Shown here: positions 23,564 through 35,075 of the stretch, one piece after another | Position numbering within the stretch: position 1 is the first letter of the stretch | Layout: each line of letters begins with the position of its first letter | DNA from: Sipunculus nudus | Taxonomy: Eukaryota; Annelida; Sipuncula; Golfingiida; Sipunculidae | Assembly: GCA_026874595.1 (NCBI GenBank) | Contig: CM049312.1 | Span: 49,417,429 to 49,481,428 of the forward strand | Length of the DNA: 64,000 nt | Direction: 5' to 3' | Made by a program: the position numbers and the translations under genes | The notes under the pieces: model-generated | Told to the model about the DNA's origin: nothing | Database searches by the model: none | Seen by the model: only the letters and a program-made list of their open reading frames with translations

Positions 23564-23778
23564 CTGAAATTCAAGATGAAATTAATAAATAAGCGCATTT
23601 TTAATTGTTTTACTAATATTTGAAACTTTTATAACAGAGGGTTTATTTAAGACTGAAACTCTCAGATATATTAGGGGTTTTATGGAGGTAGTATAGTGAT
23701 TAACTTTATAGCAGTCATTGCTTCAATTGCATGAGAAAATGTGGTATAAAGTTACAGAATATTGGTAATAAATCCTAC

Positions 23779-25215
23779 CTTATACTTTGAAGACCGTTTG
23801 AAGAGTACCCCTAGCTCATGAACCCATTGGACAGCATCTCGGATCAGTGTACATTCCGTCACAGAATGTTCAAGGGCGAGGTTCGCAAGATGTGAGGCAC
23901 AATTGAAATGAAGGGCCAAGGGATGTTTGGCTTTGACTTTTGCTTGGCAGCCGTTATGCTTTCCTTTCATGTTAGCAGCACCATCGTACGTTTGTGCACG
24001 CAAATTGTCTGGGTTTAATTCAAGACGTGTCATCACGTCAAAAATCATCTTGGCAATGGTTTCACTACTTGTGTCAGGTAGGTGATAAAGGCCAACGAAA
24101 TGTTCGTGAACCTCCATGTCAGAGTCAACATGACGGAAGCAAATCGACTCTTGCTCCAATCCGGAAACGTCCTGGGTTCCGTCTACCATGATGGCAAAAA
24201 AGCCACTTTGTCGAATGCTATTTGCCAGCTCTCTACATACACTGTGCCCGATCATGTTTATCATCTCCTCTTGTGAAGATGGTGATGTGAACTTGGTTGT
24301 TCTCGTTAAGTAGGAGCGCAGGCCACTGTCTTCGCTACCTATTAGTTTCAGAAGCTGATCAAAATTCCCATCACCTGGTGTTTTCCCACGGAAAGACAAG
24401 CCCTGACGCAGCAAGTATCCCAAGGCTTGAAAGACTTTGACGAGTGCTTTGCGTGAGGCCTCTTGGTTCCTGGCATGCTGAGTACTAATTTGGTTGGACA
24501 CTGATTGCTTTGCATGGGCTTGTAGCTGGAGAATAGCAAACCGATGAGATTCCGAGCCTTGATGTCCATCGAACTTTTCTGTGCCTTTTTTCCAGTTATT
24601 AAACCCGTCCTTTATGAAGGCTGGCTCTTTGCACTTGCTAAGGTCTAACAACCCCATGGCGTCAGCTCGCCTGCAATAAAAACAAAGGACTTTTTTGCTG
24701 TCATGTTGGTAATCAAGCCATGGAAATTGACTGAACCACTTTCTCTGAAAGTAGACCCTTTGGGACTTTGTTTCTATAGGAGGAATGAGGGAGCAGTCTG
24801 AGGGATGGTTTGGTACATCTCCAAAGACAAGATCATGGCCTTCTACGGTAGAGCTTGTTGTCGGTATTACAGAGCATTCTGGTCTCTGCTGATTTCCCTC
24901 ACTCGGAATTTCATCAATGCACGAACGTGAAGAACTTTCCTTGTCACTAGTATCACCTTTGTCATCTCTGGATGATCTAGCGATATCTTCATTTGTCTTC
25001 TCATTGTTCTTTTCTTTGCTGGCGGTTGTAAAAAATTGTGTAATCTTGGAGTATTTCCTCCACTTTCCTCCATATTTGCCTTCTCGAACTGATGTAGGCG
25101 TACAACGTTGACAGTAATTGACAACTGAATTAACTATTTTCAATCTTCTAAACGTTGGTTGGTACGGTGCTCTCGGTGAGCTACGGGCTTCTTCATTAAC
25201 ATATGCTTTGAGCAT
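23779..25215 (-). CDS. hAT transposase, N-terminal exon (TTF zinc finger + catalytic core)
   Basis: 479 codons from an ATG at 25213-25215 to a donor AAG/GTAGGA at 23779. The first 150 residues are charged and low in structure. A TTF-type zinc finger follows at about 154-230, with LCFYCRR (C178 and C181) and a histidine at about 225. The core then has MVDGTQD (D345) and QTYDGAANM (D411), which fit the catalytic acidic residues of hAT proteins, and HFNCASHLANLA (about 436-447). This arrangement matches the family annotated in databases as ZMYM1-like or DUF4371. The reading frame is intact. Adding the other two exons gives roughly 820-840 residues, normal for this family. The terminal inverted repeats could not be placed, so mobility is unproven. 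Confidence 0.88.
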
Positions 25216-26259
25216 TTAACAGATTACAGGTTAAACTGTAGAGGTATGAATTATCAATGCCTTAACAAATGTGTATGAATTCACCGTTTTCACTGCTGAA
25301 TGCAAGGGTCTGGAAGTGTAGATAACGTCGTATACAATTGCTGAACAAAGCATGGGGACCAAAACTCAAGTGATTCATACAAGAAGTCCACTGTACGCCC
25401 GGCATGGAACTATTGTAATCAGTGGAGAGGCGATATACTGCTGGTGTGATTGTATTAACAGGAAAAAATACAATGTGCTGTTTAGCAATAAAGTAAGAAT
25501 TCTGACGGTAGATTTTAATATTGAATCATGCCAAGTCTATATAATTTAGCGGAAACTGACATTTTACCGACAGTTGCAACTAACCACTCCGCAGTTAAGT
25601 TTAAATCAGTAAATCTTCTTATCGATTCTCAGCGAGGTCCTTGCTTTGGCGTTTAAAGTGTTCGCTGTTAGCTGGCCGTGTTTATATTGATTCTTTAAGA
25701 AAGAGAACTAATAAATTGAGACAAGAATGGTACTAAGAAAATCAAGATGAGCACATAAGAAATTAATTGGAATATTTTAAATATAAATCTCGACAGTTTA
25801 CCATAAAAGAGTCTATAAAAAGGCGCATAAAGCTGGGGGGGGGGGGGGGGGGGGGGGACTTGGGGAGGACAAACAGCACATAGCTAGAGAATATATTATA
25901 AAGTAAAGGGAATAAGAAAGGATACAGGTTCCGACATAAGTTTGCATACAGAAATAAAAACGAATTTAAAGGAGCACTTTGTGACTTTGATAAAGTGATT
26001 GATTCAATAATGATCGATACATCGCTCTTGGTGCAATTAGCATGAAAAAGGGGAAAGGAAAAATTAAGTTTTCAGGATCAGAAAGGAAAAACAAAATGAA
26101 AGTAGTGTACAAAAAAATTATGCGCCCTCAATAAGAAATATCTGGGTAGTGTTTTTATGATGTATTGTCGCTTTGCATATTTTTCTTTTCAAATCTTTTG
26201 TACATATTTACTTGTGTAACGAGAAGATACTGGAGGATAAGTACATTTTTCACAAAATA

Positions 26260-26298
<39 letters not shown>

Positions 26299-26700
26299 TA
26301 CTATGTTGAATCTTAAAAAGGAGCTAATGTCTAATGCAATATATTTTCTCAAAACGTAATCCTGTATTCCTGTATAATCTCCACTGATATGTATGTGTGT
26401 ATTTACTCTGGGGTCTATTTGAATTGTGAAATCTACATCGATGAAGTTGCGGTCTGGACCTGGACGCGATGAGAACCCCATACGCACGTACATAAAATAC
26501 TGATTCAAATTCGAATTGATGAACGTTGTTTATATGTAATAGCCTTCCGGCTGGACAAGTGAAGTTGGATTTCTCTTAATAGACTAGCGTTTAACGTAGA
26601 GCAAGTGGCATGTGGATGACATCAGTTCATATCTTTTGCTCCAGCACGGTCTAACGCCTTTGCTAATGCACACTTTTTTTCTTCAAAAATTTTTTAAAAT
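25216..26700. other. No recognisable gene; poly(G) and TA microsatellite
   Basis: Upstream of the transposase ATG. It contains 23 G at 25835-25857 and a TA run at 26263-26295. A 5' untranslated exon or the transposon end could lie here but I cannot show either. Confidence 0.5.
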
Positions 26701-26795
26701 GTGGGGGGGATGATTGTATAGGTCATCCCCCCACCTCAAAAAGTGTGTGTGTGGGGGGGGGTATATACCCCCCCATCCCCCTAGGATCGACGCCC
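26700..26795. mobile_element. Possible fragment of a hAT-type non-autonomous element end
   Basis: G/C homopolymer blocks (GGGGGGATGA, TCATCCCCCC) are followed by CCCCCCATCCCCCTAGGATC. This resembles the C-rich inner parts of the elements at 31.8 and 32.4 kb. No clean terminal repeat pair was found. Confidence 0.3.
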
Positions 26796-26799
26796 ATGC

Positions 26800-27960
26800 T
26801 TGTGGGTTTGGTGACTGTAACTCAAATTCTTACAAAGTTATTCCGTTTAAACATCATTTTAGCTAGAAAACACATAAGGTGGCGCCACCTGTCTTCTGCA
26901 GAAAACAATGCTATCAAAGATCTTATGTCATTTGATTTTTGGACCAATCCATGCATCCCTCAGTGAGATATTAAAGTTAACATCATTTCAGCGTTATCGC
27001 CTCTGTGACCTTGAAAAATGCATCAAGGCCATCCATATTCGAACTTGGCCTAGCCCTTGATAAGATGTATCTAAACTGTAGGTTTGGTGATTGTACCACA
27101 AATTCTTTTAAGAGTTATTGCCCTTATATTATTTTAGCATAATCGCTGCTGTGACCTTGAAAAAATGCATCAAGGTCATCCATGTTTGAACTTGACCTGG
27201 CCGTTAATAAAATGCATCAAACCTGTGGGTTTGGTGACTGTACCTCAAATTCTTACAAAGTTATTGCGTTAACATCATTTTAACAAGAAAACGACATAAG
27301 GTGGCGAAACCTGTCTTCTGCAAAAGACAAATCTATCCAAGATCTTCGGTCGGTTTGATTTTTTGGATCATTCCATGTATCCCTTACTGAGATATTAAAG
27401 ATTTTGTGTGAATTTCACCAAATATGGGAATATTCAAGGTCATGGCCACTCTCATAGGAAAGGTCATGACCCTTATTTAAATAAACATCATCCCATAACC
27501 CATATCTATGTATATGCATAATATAAAAGAAATATGTCCATTAGTTTTTGACTTGTAATGCTCACAGTACTTTCAAGTGGCAATTTTGGGGGTATTAAAA
27601 GGCACGAAAACAAGTAAAGAATAATAGATGGCTCCACAAGTTTCTGGAAATTGACAACCCTATCCATGATCTTCCATCAACTTGATTTTGGGATTAATCC
27701 ATGCAAGATTTCTTGAGGTATTTAAGAATTTGTGCGATTTCCCCCAAAATTTGACCTATTCAAGGACACTCTCCTAGTAAAGGTCATGACCTCATTTTAA
27801 AAAGGCGTCGTCCTCTCACCAATATCTATACATATAACAAGTTTGGTAAAGATCCGTGAAATATTTTTTGAGTTATCGCGCCAACAAGACTTATATGCGG
27901 CGGCGGCGGGACCGGTATGAAAACATAGTATCCCCCGACTTTGTCTGGGGATACAATAAT
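26800..27960 (+). repeat. Diverged long repeat with internal duplication and terminal hairpin
   Basis: A block containing 'tgtgggtttggtgactgta', 'ctcaaattcttacaaagtta' and 'aaggtggcg..acctgtcttc' occurs at 26808-26960 and again at 27227-27370. A related piece lies at 27080-27200. GGTGGCGCCACC is at 26879-26890. The right end carries a hairpin, GTATCCCC (27928-27935) pairing with GGGGATAC (27947-27954), preceded by a GCGGCGGCGG run. No coding sequence. Confidence 0.65.
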
Positions 27961-29025
27961 AACAGTCTATGGCTACACACCCTCTCAACCAATAGGAGCG
28001 TGGTTTTACACCGTGGTTGAATAGGAAATGTTAACTATATAAGCTCTCCATGTGAAGCGAAGTGTGTGTTGTCATGACGATGTCATTTTCTTCTTCCGTT
28101 CGTTAGAGATTTATGCAATGCACTGGAGCGCCAACAATCGGTATCAGGCGGAACGGGTGTGAGGGGGTGCGAAATAGCCACGACCTTTCAGGAATGTCTA
28201 CCCATGATGCAATGCGGTTTCCGTAGAAATACCGTTAAACATTACCGTAAAGACTTAGTCAAGCGGCGACATCTCGACCATACCACAGTTATCACAATAG
28301 GGGTCGTAACAGTGCCATCCATGCAAGGTTTACACATTTTGCACTTCATGAGACTGTTTGTGACTTTTTAGTTGAGTCAGCTAATCTTATAATTGATAAT
28401 AGATGCTAACAGCAAGAATATGCACACTATATATTACCTATGTTGAAATAATTTCAATAAAATTTGAAAAAAAAAATACCGAAAGTAAAATTTCATGACG
28501 TCTAGCTGGCGAACGATATGGAAAGCAATGATATGGGGAGCAATGGTTTTCAGCAAACCCGGAGGCCTGTGTTTTAAAGCGCCATTTCTCATTTGTCCGG
28601 CATGATTCCAGCTTCATTCAGCCAGCAAACGCACTCTAATGACATTGCTTTTAGGATGAGATATTAATTAAAAGAATACATGTATTTTCAAATAACCGTG
28701 ATACTGACCACTATAATTGAATTAACATGAAAATTACTTACACGTGCCGTCTGTTGAATGCCTGTATCTCCATTATCAATCGCTTCAAGGTCATGCGACT
28801 TGCACAATATATGGTATTCGGTATAAATATGAGCATGAATATGCCTTGAATTAATGCGCAGGATATTAATACTGGCTTATAATTATTTTTAATTCCCACT
28901 CGGCCGGTATGTCAAATCAATGAAGGGTTTACTCCCACGGGCGTGAGCCACATCGAACGGGGTGATACGCTCGTCGGGGCATAATGAGGTGTAAAGATAA
29001 GCGGGGAGCCGAGACCAATAGCGCG
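27961..29025. other. No recognisable gene
   Basis: Mixed unique sequence; the small open frames have no domain. Confidence 0.4.
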
Positions 29026-29026
29026 C

Positions 29027-29165
29027 CGGTCACGGTCAGGGCGGGGAGCCGACTACAATATCCGGTCACGGTCAGGGCGGGGAGCCGAATAAAATATCCA
29101 ATCACGTCAGGGCGGGGAGCCGAGTAAAATAGCCGGTCACGGTCAGGGCAAAAAGCCGGGGTAAT
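29027..29165. repeat. GC-rich ~36-bp tandem repeat, about 4 units
   Basis: The unit is built on CCGGTCACGGTCAGGGCGGGG followed by AGCCGA and a short AT-rich part. The third unit carries a small deletion, and the last is changed at its end (CAAAAAGCCG). Confidence 0.85.
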
Positions 29166-29944
29166 AAATCTCAGGGGACAGCTCGGCCGCAAGCTTTAAC
29201 CCGAGTTCTCTCCTTCTTGATTCAACAAACCATCGCGCTGTAATGCCGCTGCTTTTAGGTAAAATTAAAAGGCAAACTATTAAATGAGGAAACAAGACAC
29301 ACTCTTTGTATAAACATCAAAATTTAATATACCAATCATATGTACTCGTTATTAGCAATTTTCTAAAAATATATGATTACAATCATCAACCGAGAAAACT
29401 GCAAACGGTTTTCGATGATCGTTCTCTATATTTATGGGAATATCTAAGAAATCTGTTTTTTTTAACATTCAAAACCAGACAGTTTGTTTATATATCAAAA
29501 CGTATATCTTTTAATTATCCGACAAGTAAACCTGAACTTTAATCCGTCCCAAAACCTTTGTCTGCATGTTTTTTTTTCGCAATTATCATTTTAAGAATAT
29601 TCTTTTTAAAATGCGCTTTGGTCTAAAGTGGACAGATATTCCGCCAATTTTGTGTAAATTAGTAATATATAATGTAAAAAGTATTAACTTTGCAGCTCTT
29701 TTGTGTTATTTTTGCTGATGGGCCGTTGATGGCGTCTTCCCGGCACTGCTGAACGGCAAACGGAACATCTCGCCTCATCTCGCGAGACACTCGATAATAG
29801 GCTCGGATGCTCTATTGCCCTAGGATATCCCCACGACATGGTTATTTTCTGCACCGGAAGTGTGACGAACAAAAACCACAGTTTATAACTAAATAATCCC
29901 TCATAAACTTCAACAGCTGAACATTTAGATAAATTGTTAAACAC
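29166..29944. other. No recognisable gene
   Basis: AT-rich sequence without visible repeats or domains. Confidence 0.4.
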
Positions 29945-29948
29945 CTTT

Positions 29949-30299
29949 GATAAGCGCTGTTAATAAGGTATTTCATCTTGCCGCACGGTGTTTCTAGGTA
30001 TGTCATGGCATTAATGCGAAGAGTGAAACAGCACGAGAGTCATGTTCACGCGCAATGCAAAAAATACATGAAGTGCACGTAATCTACGAGTCTCCCGACA
30101 TAAACTCCATAAAAATAATCAATAATATCAATTACATGTAGAGCGTGTCTCTTTAAATGTTGTTTTTTTTTTTTAATCAACCCTTGACGCGACCTTGACC
30201 TTCTCTACTTCCATGGGCAATATGGCTGCGCCCTTGATACATCCGAGGTCAGAATCCGAATTCGGCTGAGGAGTTCCGAGTGTGCTGAACGGTATATAT
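29949..30299 (+). repeat. ~350-bp direct duplication, copy 1
   Basis: It starts GATAAGCGCTGTTAATAAGG and ends near GCTGAACGGTATATAT. It is repeated at an offset of 461 bp (30410-30757) with few differences. It contains CTTGACGCGACCTTGACCTT. Confidence 0.92.
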
Positions 30300-30409
30300 A
30301 TTCCTCTATTGTACACTTTTCCATTGCTGCATTCGGTGTTTATCAGACACCAGTGACGTCACAAAGACGTTACAATGATCGGTCGCGCGTAGCTTCTATT
30401 GACTGACAT

Positions 30410-30757
30410 GATAAGCGCTGTTAATAAGGTATTTCATCTTGCTGCACGGTGTTTCTAGGTATGTCATGGCAACAATGCGAAGAGTGAAACAGCACGAGAG
30501 TCATGTTCACGCGCAATGCAATAAATACATGAAGTGCACGTTATCTACGAGTCTCCTGACATATACTCCTTAAAAATAATCAATAATATCAATTACATGT
30601 ATAGCGTGTCTCTTTAAATGTTGTTTTTTTTTAATCAACCCTTGACGCGACCTTGACCTTCTCTACTTTCATGGGCAATATGGCTGCGCCCTTGATACAT
30701 CCGAGGTCAGAATCCGAATTAGGCTGAGGAGTTCCGAGTGTGCTGAACGGTATATAT
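30410..30757 (+). repeat. ~350-bp direct duplication, copy 2
   Basis: Second copy, separated from the first by about 110 bp (30300-30409). It has a shorter T run and scattered single-base differences. I could not assign it to an element class; a pair of solo LTRs or a segmental duplication would both fit. Confidence 0.92.
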
Positions 30758-31759
30758 GCGGACACGGGTACTTTGACGAACTATAGCAAAGGAAATCGTA
30801 ACACAATCTCATTCAACTTATGTTTGTTCGTATGACCGAGAATAATTCGCAACAAACTAGTTACATATAATGTCACAACATAAGAAACACGGACCAGAAA
30901 TATAACTGCAGTAAACAAACATTTATCTACTTCTAACGTAAAGTTATGCCTAATACAAACCATATACTGCAGCCTAACAACATCGCCGTATTTTAGGTAT
31001 CCTACACGACAAAGTGTTGAAATTAACTTTAGTTTATCCAGAATTGTTTTGACGATTTATGAGTGATGGGGTCTCCACAAAATTAATAACACACATTTTA
31101 TTTATATGTGACCCAAGGCTGTTAATTTCTTAACTGTCAAACCTCGTCCAGTTCTTCTTAAATGTGTATTCACATTTCCCGATCATGGGCCGATATAGCG
31201 TATACAATGCATTGCTGCCAGTCTTAAACTGGGGCCGCTTCTACTAATAGGTCTTACGCCTATTTCTCATCTGGTCCGCTCCTGTTAATATCCTGGTATA
31301 TTTCCTTACATAAAGTAGATATAGTTTTAATCACTGAAAATAACCTCGCCCCGATAATTAGTCGTTTCTTGAATTCAATGAAAATTCAATTCTTGTACCT
31401 TATCTCAAATGACCACCATTCACAAAAAAATTTGGAGGATCATTCAAAATGATGAAATGTCGATGTTTCTCCAATGTATGACTTTCTTATAATTAGGACG
31501 GGTTGTTCTTTCCCTCCTGAAAATGACTTTAGGGGTGTTTTAGTTTGTCCGTCAGTCCCCGAAACAAAAAAAAGTTTGGGTTTCCGACATTCACGGTTAA
31601 TCAGTCATTAATCAACCATAGTCCCAGAACGATTTTCAATTCAACATTTCATTGTACATATAATCGTCTTCTTTTCTCCTCGTCTAACAGATCAAGTGAT
31701 CAGGGAATGGCCAAGCCTATACGATGTGCACATAATCACGATCTCGTTTCCCCTGTATG
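30758..31759. other. No recognisable gene
   Basis: No domain-bearing open frame or clear repeat seen. Confidence 0.4.
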
Positions 31760-31760
31760 T

Positions 31761-32050
31761 GTAGTCTATACATGGACAAGGCGCGGATCCAGAGGGGGTG
31801 GGGTTTTGGGGGTCGACCCCCCCCCCCCCCGCTTTCAACAAACGACATTTCTTTAGACAAATCTTATGCATGACGAGGGGATTAGGGGTCGAGACCCCCC
31901 CCCCCCCCCTTCCCCCTCTCAGGCAACGACTCCTCCCTGCAAAAAAAGAATCCTGGATCCGCGCCTGTGGACCTCTATGTCCTATGATACATTACATAAT
32001 GTCCGTTCAGCAGGAGTATCATAAAACATAGAGGTCCATGCATGGACTAC
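31761..32050. mobile_element. Nested small inverted-repeat elements
   Basis: Three layers of inverted repeats. Outer arms: 31761-31777 (GTAGTCTATACATGGAC) against 32034-32050, 15 of 17 bases pairing. Inside, a MITE-like insert runs from 31777 to about 31968 with ends CAAGGCGCGGATCC and GGATCCGCGCC, C-rich runs and no coding capacity. To its right, a 69-bp hairpin has perfect 12-bp arms GGACCTCTATGT (31969-31980) and ACATAGAGGTCC (32026-32037). The GCGGATCC-type end is like hAT non-autonomous elements. Confidence 0.65.
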
Positions 32051-32423
32051 TGTATATAGACGATATCAGGTAGGCCTAAGTAGCCAAAATAATGAAAATA
32101 AACTCATAGCAGGCGGCTTTTATGAGATCCCTGTGTAGGCCTATTAAAGTTGTATTCCTCTTTGCGTTATCAGGTAGACCTAAAGCCCTAGCTCTAGCCT
32201 TCGTGCTCTTTCCGTACGCTACGCTGTCCGAGAGCCCTAGAATCTGACACTTTGAGAAAACTGGAGACATTCCACTTTGCAATAAAATTCTGACATTTCT
32301 GCAAAAAAAGTGTTCATAAAGTAAAAAAGTTAATTTTAAAAAATGCGTATGTATAACATATATACCACTTCAACAGTGTTTTCCACTTTAAATGTCGATT
32401 ATAGAAGAATAGTGTTCTTATAA

Positions 32424-32628
32424 CAGGGGCGGATCCAGGAATTTGGAAAGGGGAGGGTCACGCCAAAGAACCTGAAAGAAAACCTAAAAAAGGCCCTCTG
32501 GTCCGGTATGGTGGGGTCCAGGGTCGCAAATATTGGTTTGAAACCCTAAAAAAAGGGTTGTTTCGGCTCCAAAAGGGGGAGGGGTCAGGACCTCCTTGAT
32601 CGCCCCCCCCCCCTCTGGATCCGCCACT
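32424..32628. mobile_element. hAT-like MITE with CAGGGGCGGATCC ends
   Basis: The left end is CAGGGGCGGATCCAGG and the right end TCTGGATCCGCCACT, imperfect inverted repeats. TTATAA flanks both sides (32418-32423 and 32629-32634), fitting an eroded 8-bp hAT duplication. The inside is about 200 bp, with C and G runs and no gene. Ends of this kind are, from general knowledge, typical of hAT elements of the class that encodes ZMYM1-like transposases, so the 22-25 kb gene may be a relative of its driver. Confidence 0.7.
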
Positions 32629-32634
32629 TTATAA

Positions 32635-33435
32635 GCGGTGATTAGCGGCGAACGATGTCTGCTCTGGGTTTCCCCCCAGGTCATTGTGTCAGATTCTGAG
32701 ACAGTTTCAAGCGCCAGGGTTGCAAAGTTTTTAAAGTGAGTCTTGTTTTCATACTAAATCACAATATAAAGCTAAATTTCTTGGGCATTCGAATAAAGTA
32801 CTATTTCTGCTTAAGAATACTTGAAGTTTCCCTGTCATGAACGCAATATTTAATTTTACACGATTTTTTTCCCGACTAGGGTTTTAAGTTCTCCAGTTTT
32901 CTTGAAGTTTTTTTATGCGGAAGTATCAAGAATCCTGGATACGTACGCCGCATATAATGCAGTTAGTAGACCTAAAGCCGCAACAAATGCCCATTCCGCC
33001 TGCCGTTCTGTTTTCTGCCACAGATATTACTCCTGCAGCCTGCATCACCTCTTTCTCAGTCCGGATGTGTTGGGCTCCGATGGTTGTTTTGGGATTGGCG
33101 CGTCCTAAAACATATATGTAAACATATTATGTATGTGGGAATTCAGTTTTCGTGAATTACCGGTAAATGCCTATAAATAAATCAATGCATTACGTCCATG
33201 CACCTAGTACAGAGTATGATCAATAATCGAATTTGTATAACCGCTCTAGTTGCAGGCTTGGATTCAAATTCATGAGTATTTGAATTTGAAAATGTTGCAT
33301 GCATTTTCATTGGAATTCAGGGAACAGGCCCGAAAAACTCTTCATTTGCATGTAAACATAAAAAAAAAAAATTTGATTTTCAACTGGAAATTCAAAAGCA
33401 GTTCCAAAATGCTCTCTGGGAATAACCAAGGTAGC
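32635..33435. other. No recognisable gene
   Basis: Unique AT-rich sequence. Confidence 0.4.
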
Positions 33436-33660
33436 ACAGAACATTTTTAAAACATTTTAAACATGTTGCATAAATATTTCGACACAACATCCTTTTAGAA
33501 TGTTTTAAAACATTTTTAAAAACATTTTCTACTGATGGCGGATAAATGATAAAACAAAACATTTTTAAAACATTTTTTATAATGGTGCATAACTGTTACT
33601 ACAGAACATTTTTTTTAAACGTTTATAAAATATTTTTCAAACATTTTTCTTATAGGGCAC
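33436..33660 (+). repeat. Degenerate AACATTTTTAAAAC tandem repeat
   Basis: Three to four units of roughly 65-80 bp, each with two or three AACATTTT(T)AAA blocks and a 'ggcgcataa'-like segment. Confidence 0.7.
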
Positions 33661-33941
33661 ATAAATATATTCACAAAGCAACTTCTTAAAAAAAGGCATA
33701 TAATAAATGTATAGATAGTATATTAAACCTGGACTTGTTTCAACAAATCCATAGACTCATTTATTCAATACATTATACACATATTTTGATATCAGTTGGC
33801 ATAACAGAGATCAAATGCTGTTTTTATGTAAAACTGCATTTGATATTTAACCTAGCATTTTAAGTGTTTACACAGTTACCTCTGCAACTAAAATGCGTAA
33901 AGTAAAACATGATTCCACGACGCTCCTATCACTAAAGCATG

Positions 33942-34226
33942 CAAGGCTCGTATGGTGAATCCCTGATATTTGCATATTGAGGTGTCACAATGCTCGTATG
34001 GTGAATCCCTGACATTTGCAGATTATGATGTCACAAGACCCGTGTGGTGAATCTCTGATATTTGCATATTAGGGTGCCACAAGGCTCGTTTGGTGAATCC
34101 CTGATATTTGCAGATTAAGTTGTCACAAGGCTCGTGTGGTGAATCCCTGATATTTGCAGATTAAGTTGTCACAAGGCTCGTGTGGTGAATCCCCAATATT
34201 TGCATATTAGGATGTCACAAGGCTCA
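33942..34226 (+). repeat. 46-bp tandem repeat, about 6 units
   Basis: The unit is AAGGCTCGTGTGGTGAATCC plus CTGATATTTGCATATTAGG plus TGTCAC. Single-base variation is seen between units. Confidence 0.92.
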
Positions 34227-35075
34227 CTGAGGACCTGCATAGGCCTACTTCGCAGACTCTGTTGGTTCGGGTTTTTGGGCTTTCAAATACGTTGGATAAA
34301 AAATTCTCAGATAAGTAATATTTTATTGGCATGCGCATGTGAAATGTTAACAGAACCGAAGATGTTTCCTTGAAATGTGACATGTTTTGATTTTAAAGTT
34401 TGACAGTTTAGACAAGTTACGTTAGTCCCGACCATCAAGTTTCGTTTCGAATAGAAACGACCTCTGGCTGGAGGGTGGAGAACATGACGATTGCCTCTTA
34501 TTTGTATATGACGACGTCAAGTTTATGTAAATCACATGGTTGCTATGAGAACGCCAACAGCGATCCCATAGGCAATCGACAGATCAAGGCGCTTGGTTAC
34601 ATTCGCAATACGATCATATGTTAAGGTAGTCCATACATGAATCTCCTGTCCTTACTCCAATTAAATTAGAGGTAATAAGTTAAGCTTCACCGTGCTACGC
34701 TCTTAACCGAGTATACAGAGTCAGCTTTGTTGAATTATCCCGTCCCATGATCTATCTGGACGGACATTACGGGCCATAGGCCAAATGCAAATGCGGTGTC
34801 GACACTATCATTTAGATAAAGGGGTGTTTCCATGAGCGCGTATATGCGTGAAGAATCGCTCATATGAATTTTGTAACTGAGTGTTTCGATGTGTCCGTGC
34901 ATATATGCATGAAAATCGCCACAGGAGCGAATTTTCAGCATAGTGTCTGCGTGAACTTAGAGATTATGGTTTAAATGACGTCACTTAATGTTTTTCTGAA
35001 AGGCCTGCTCGATCCACTGTACAAATATATGTCTGCCAGTTCACGCACATGGAAACACCCCTTTTTTACGCATAT
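34227..35075. other. No recognisable gene
   Basis: Contains scattered palindromic 'gcgtatatgcg' and 'catatatgcatg' patches near 34836-34910 but no gene. Confidence 0.4.
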
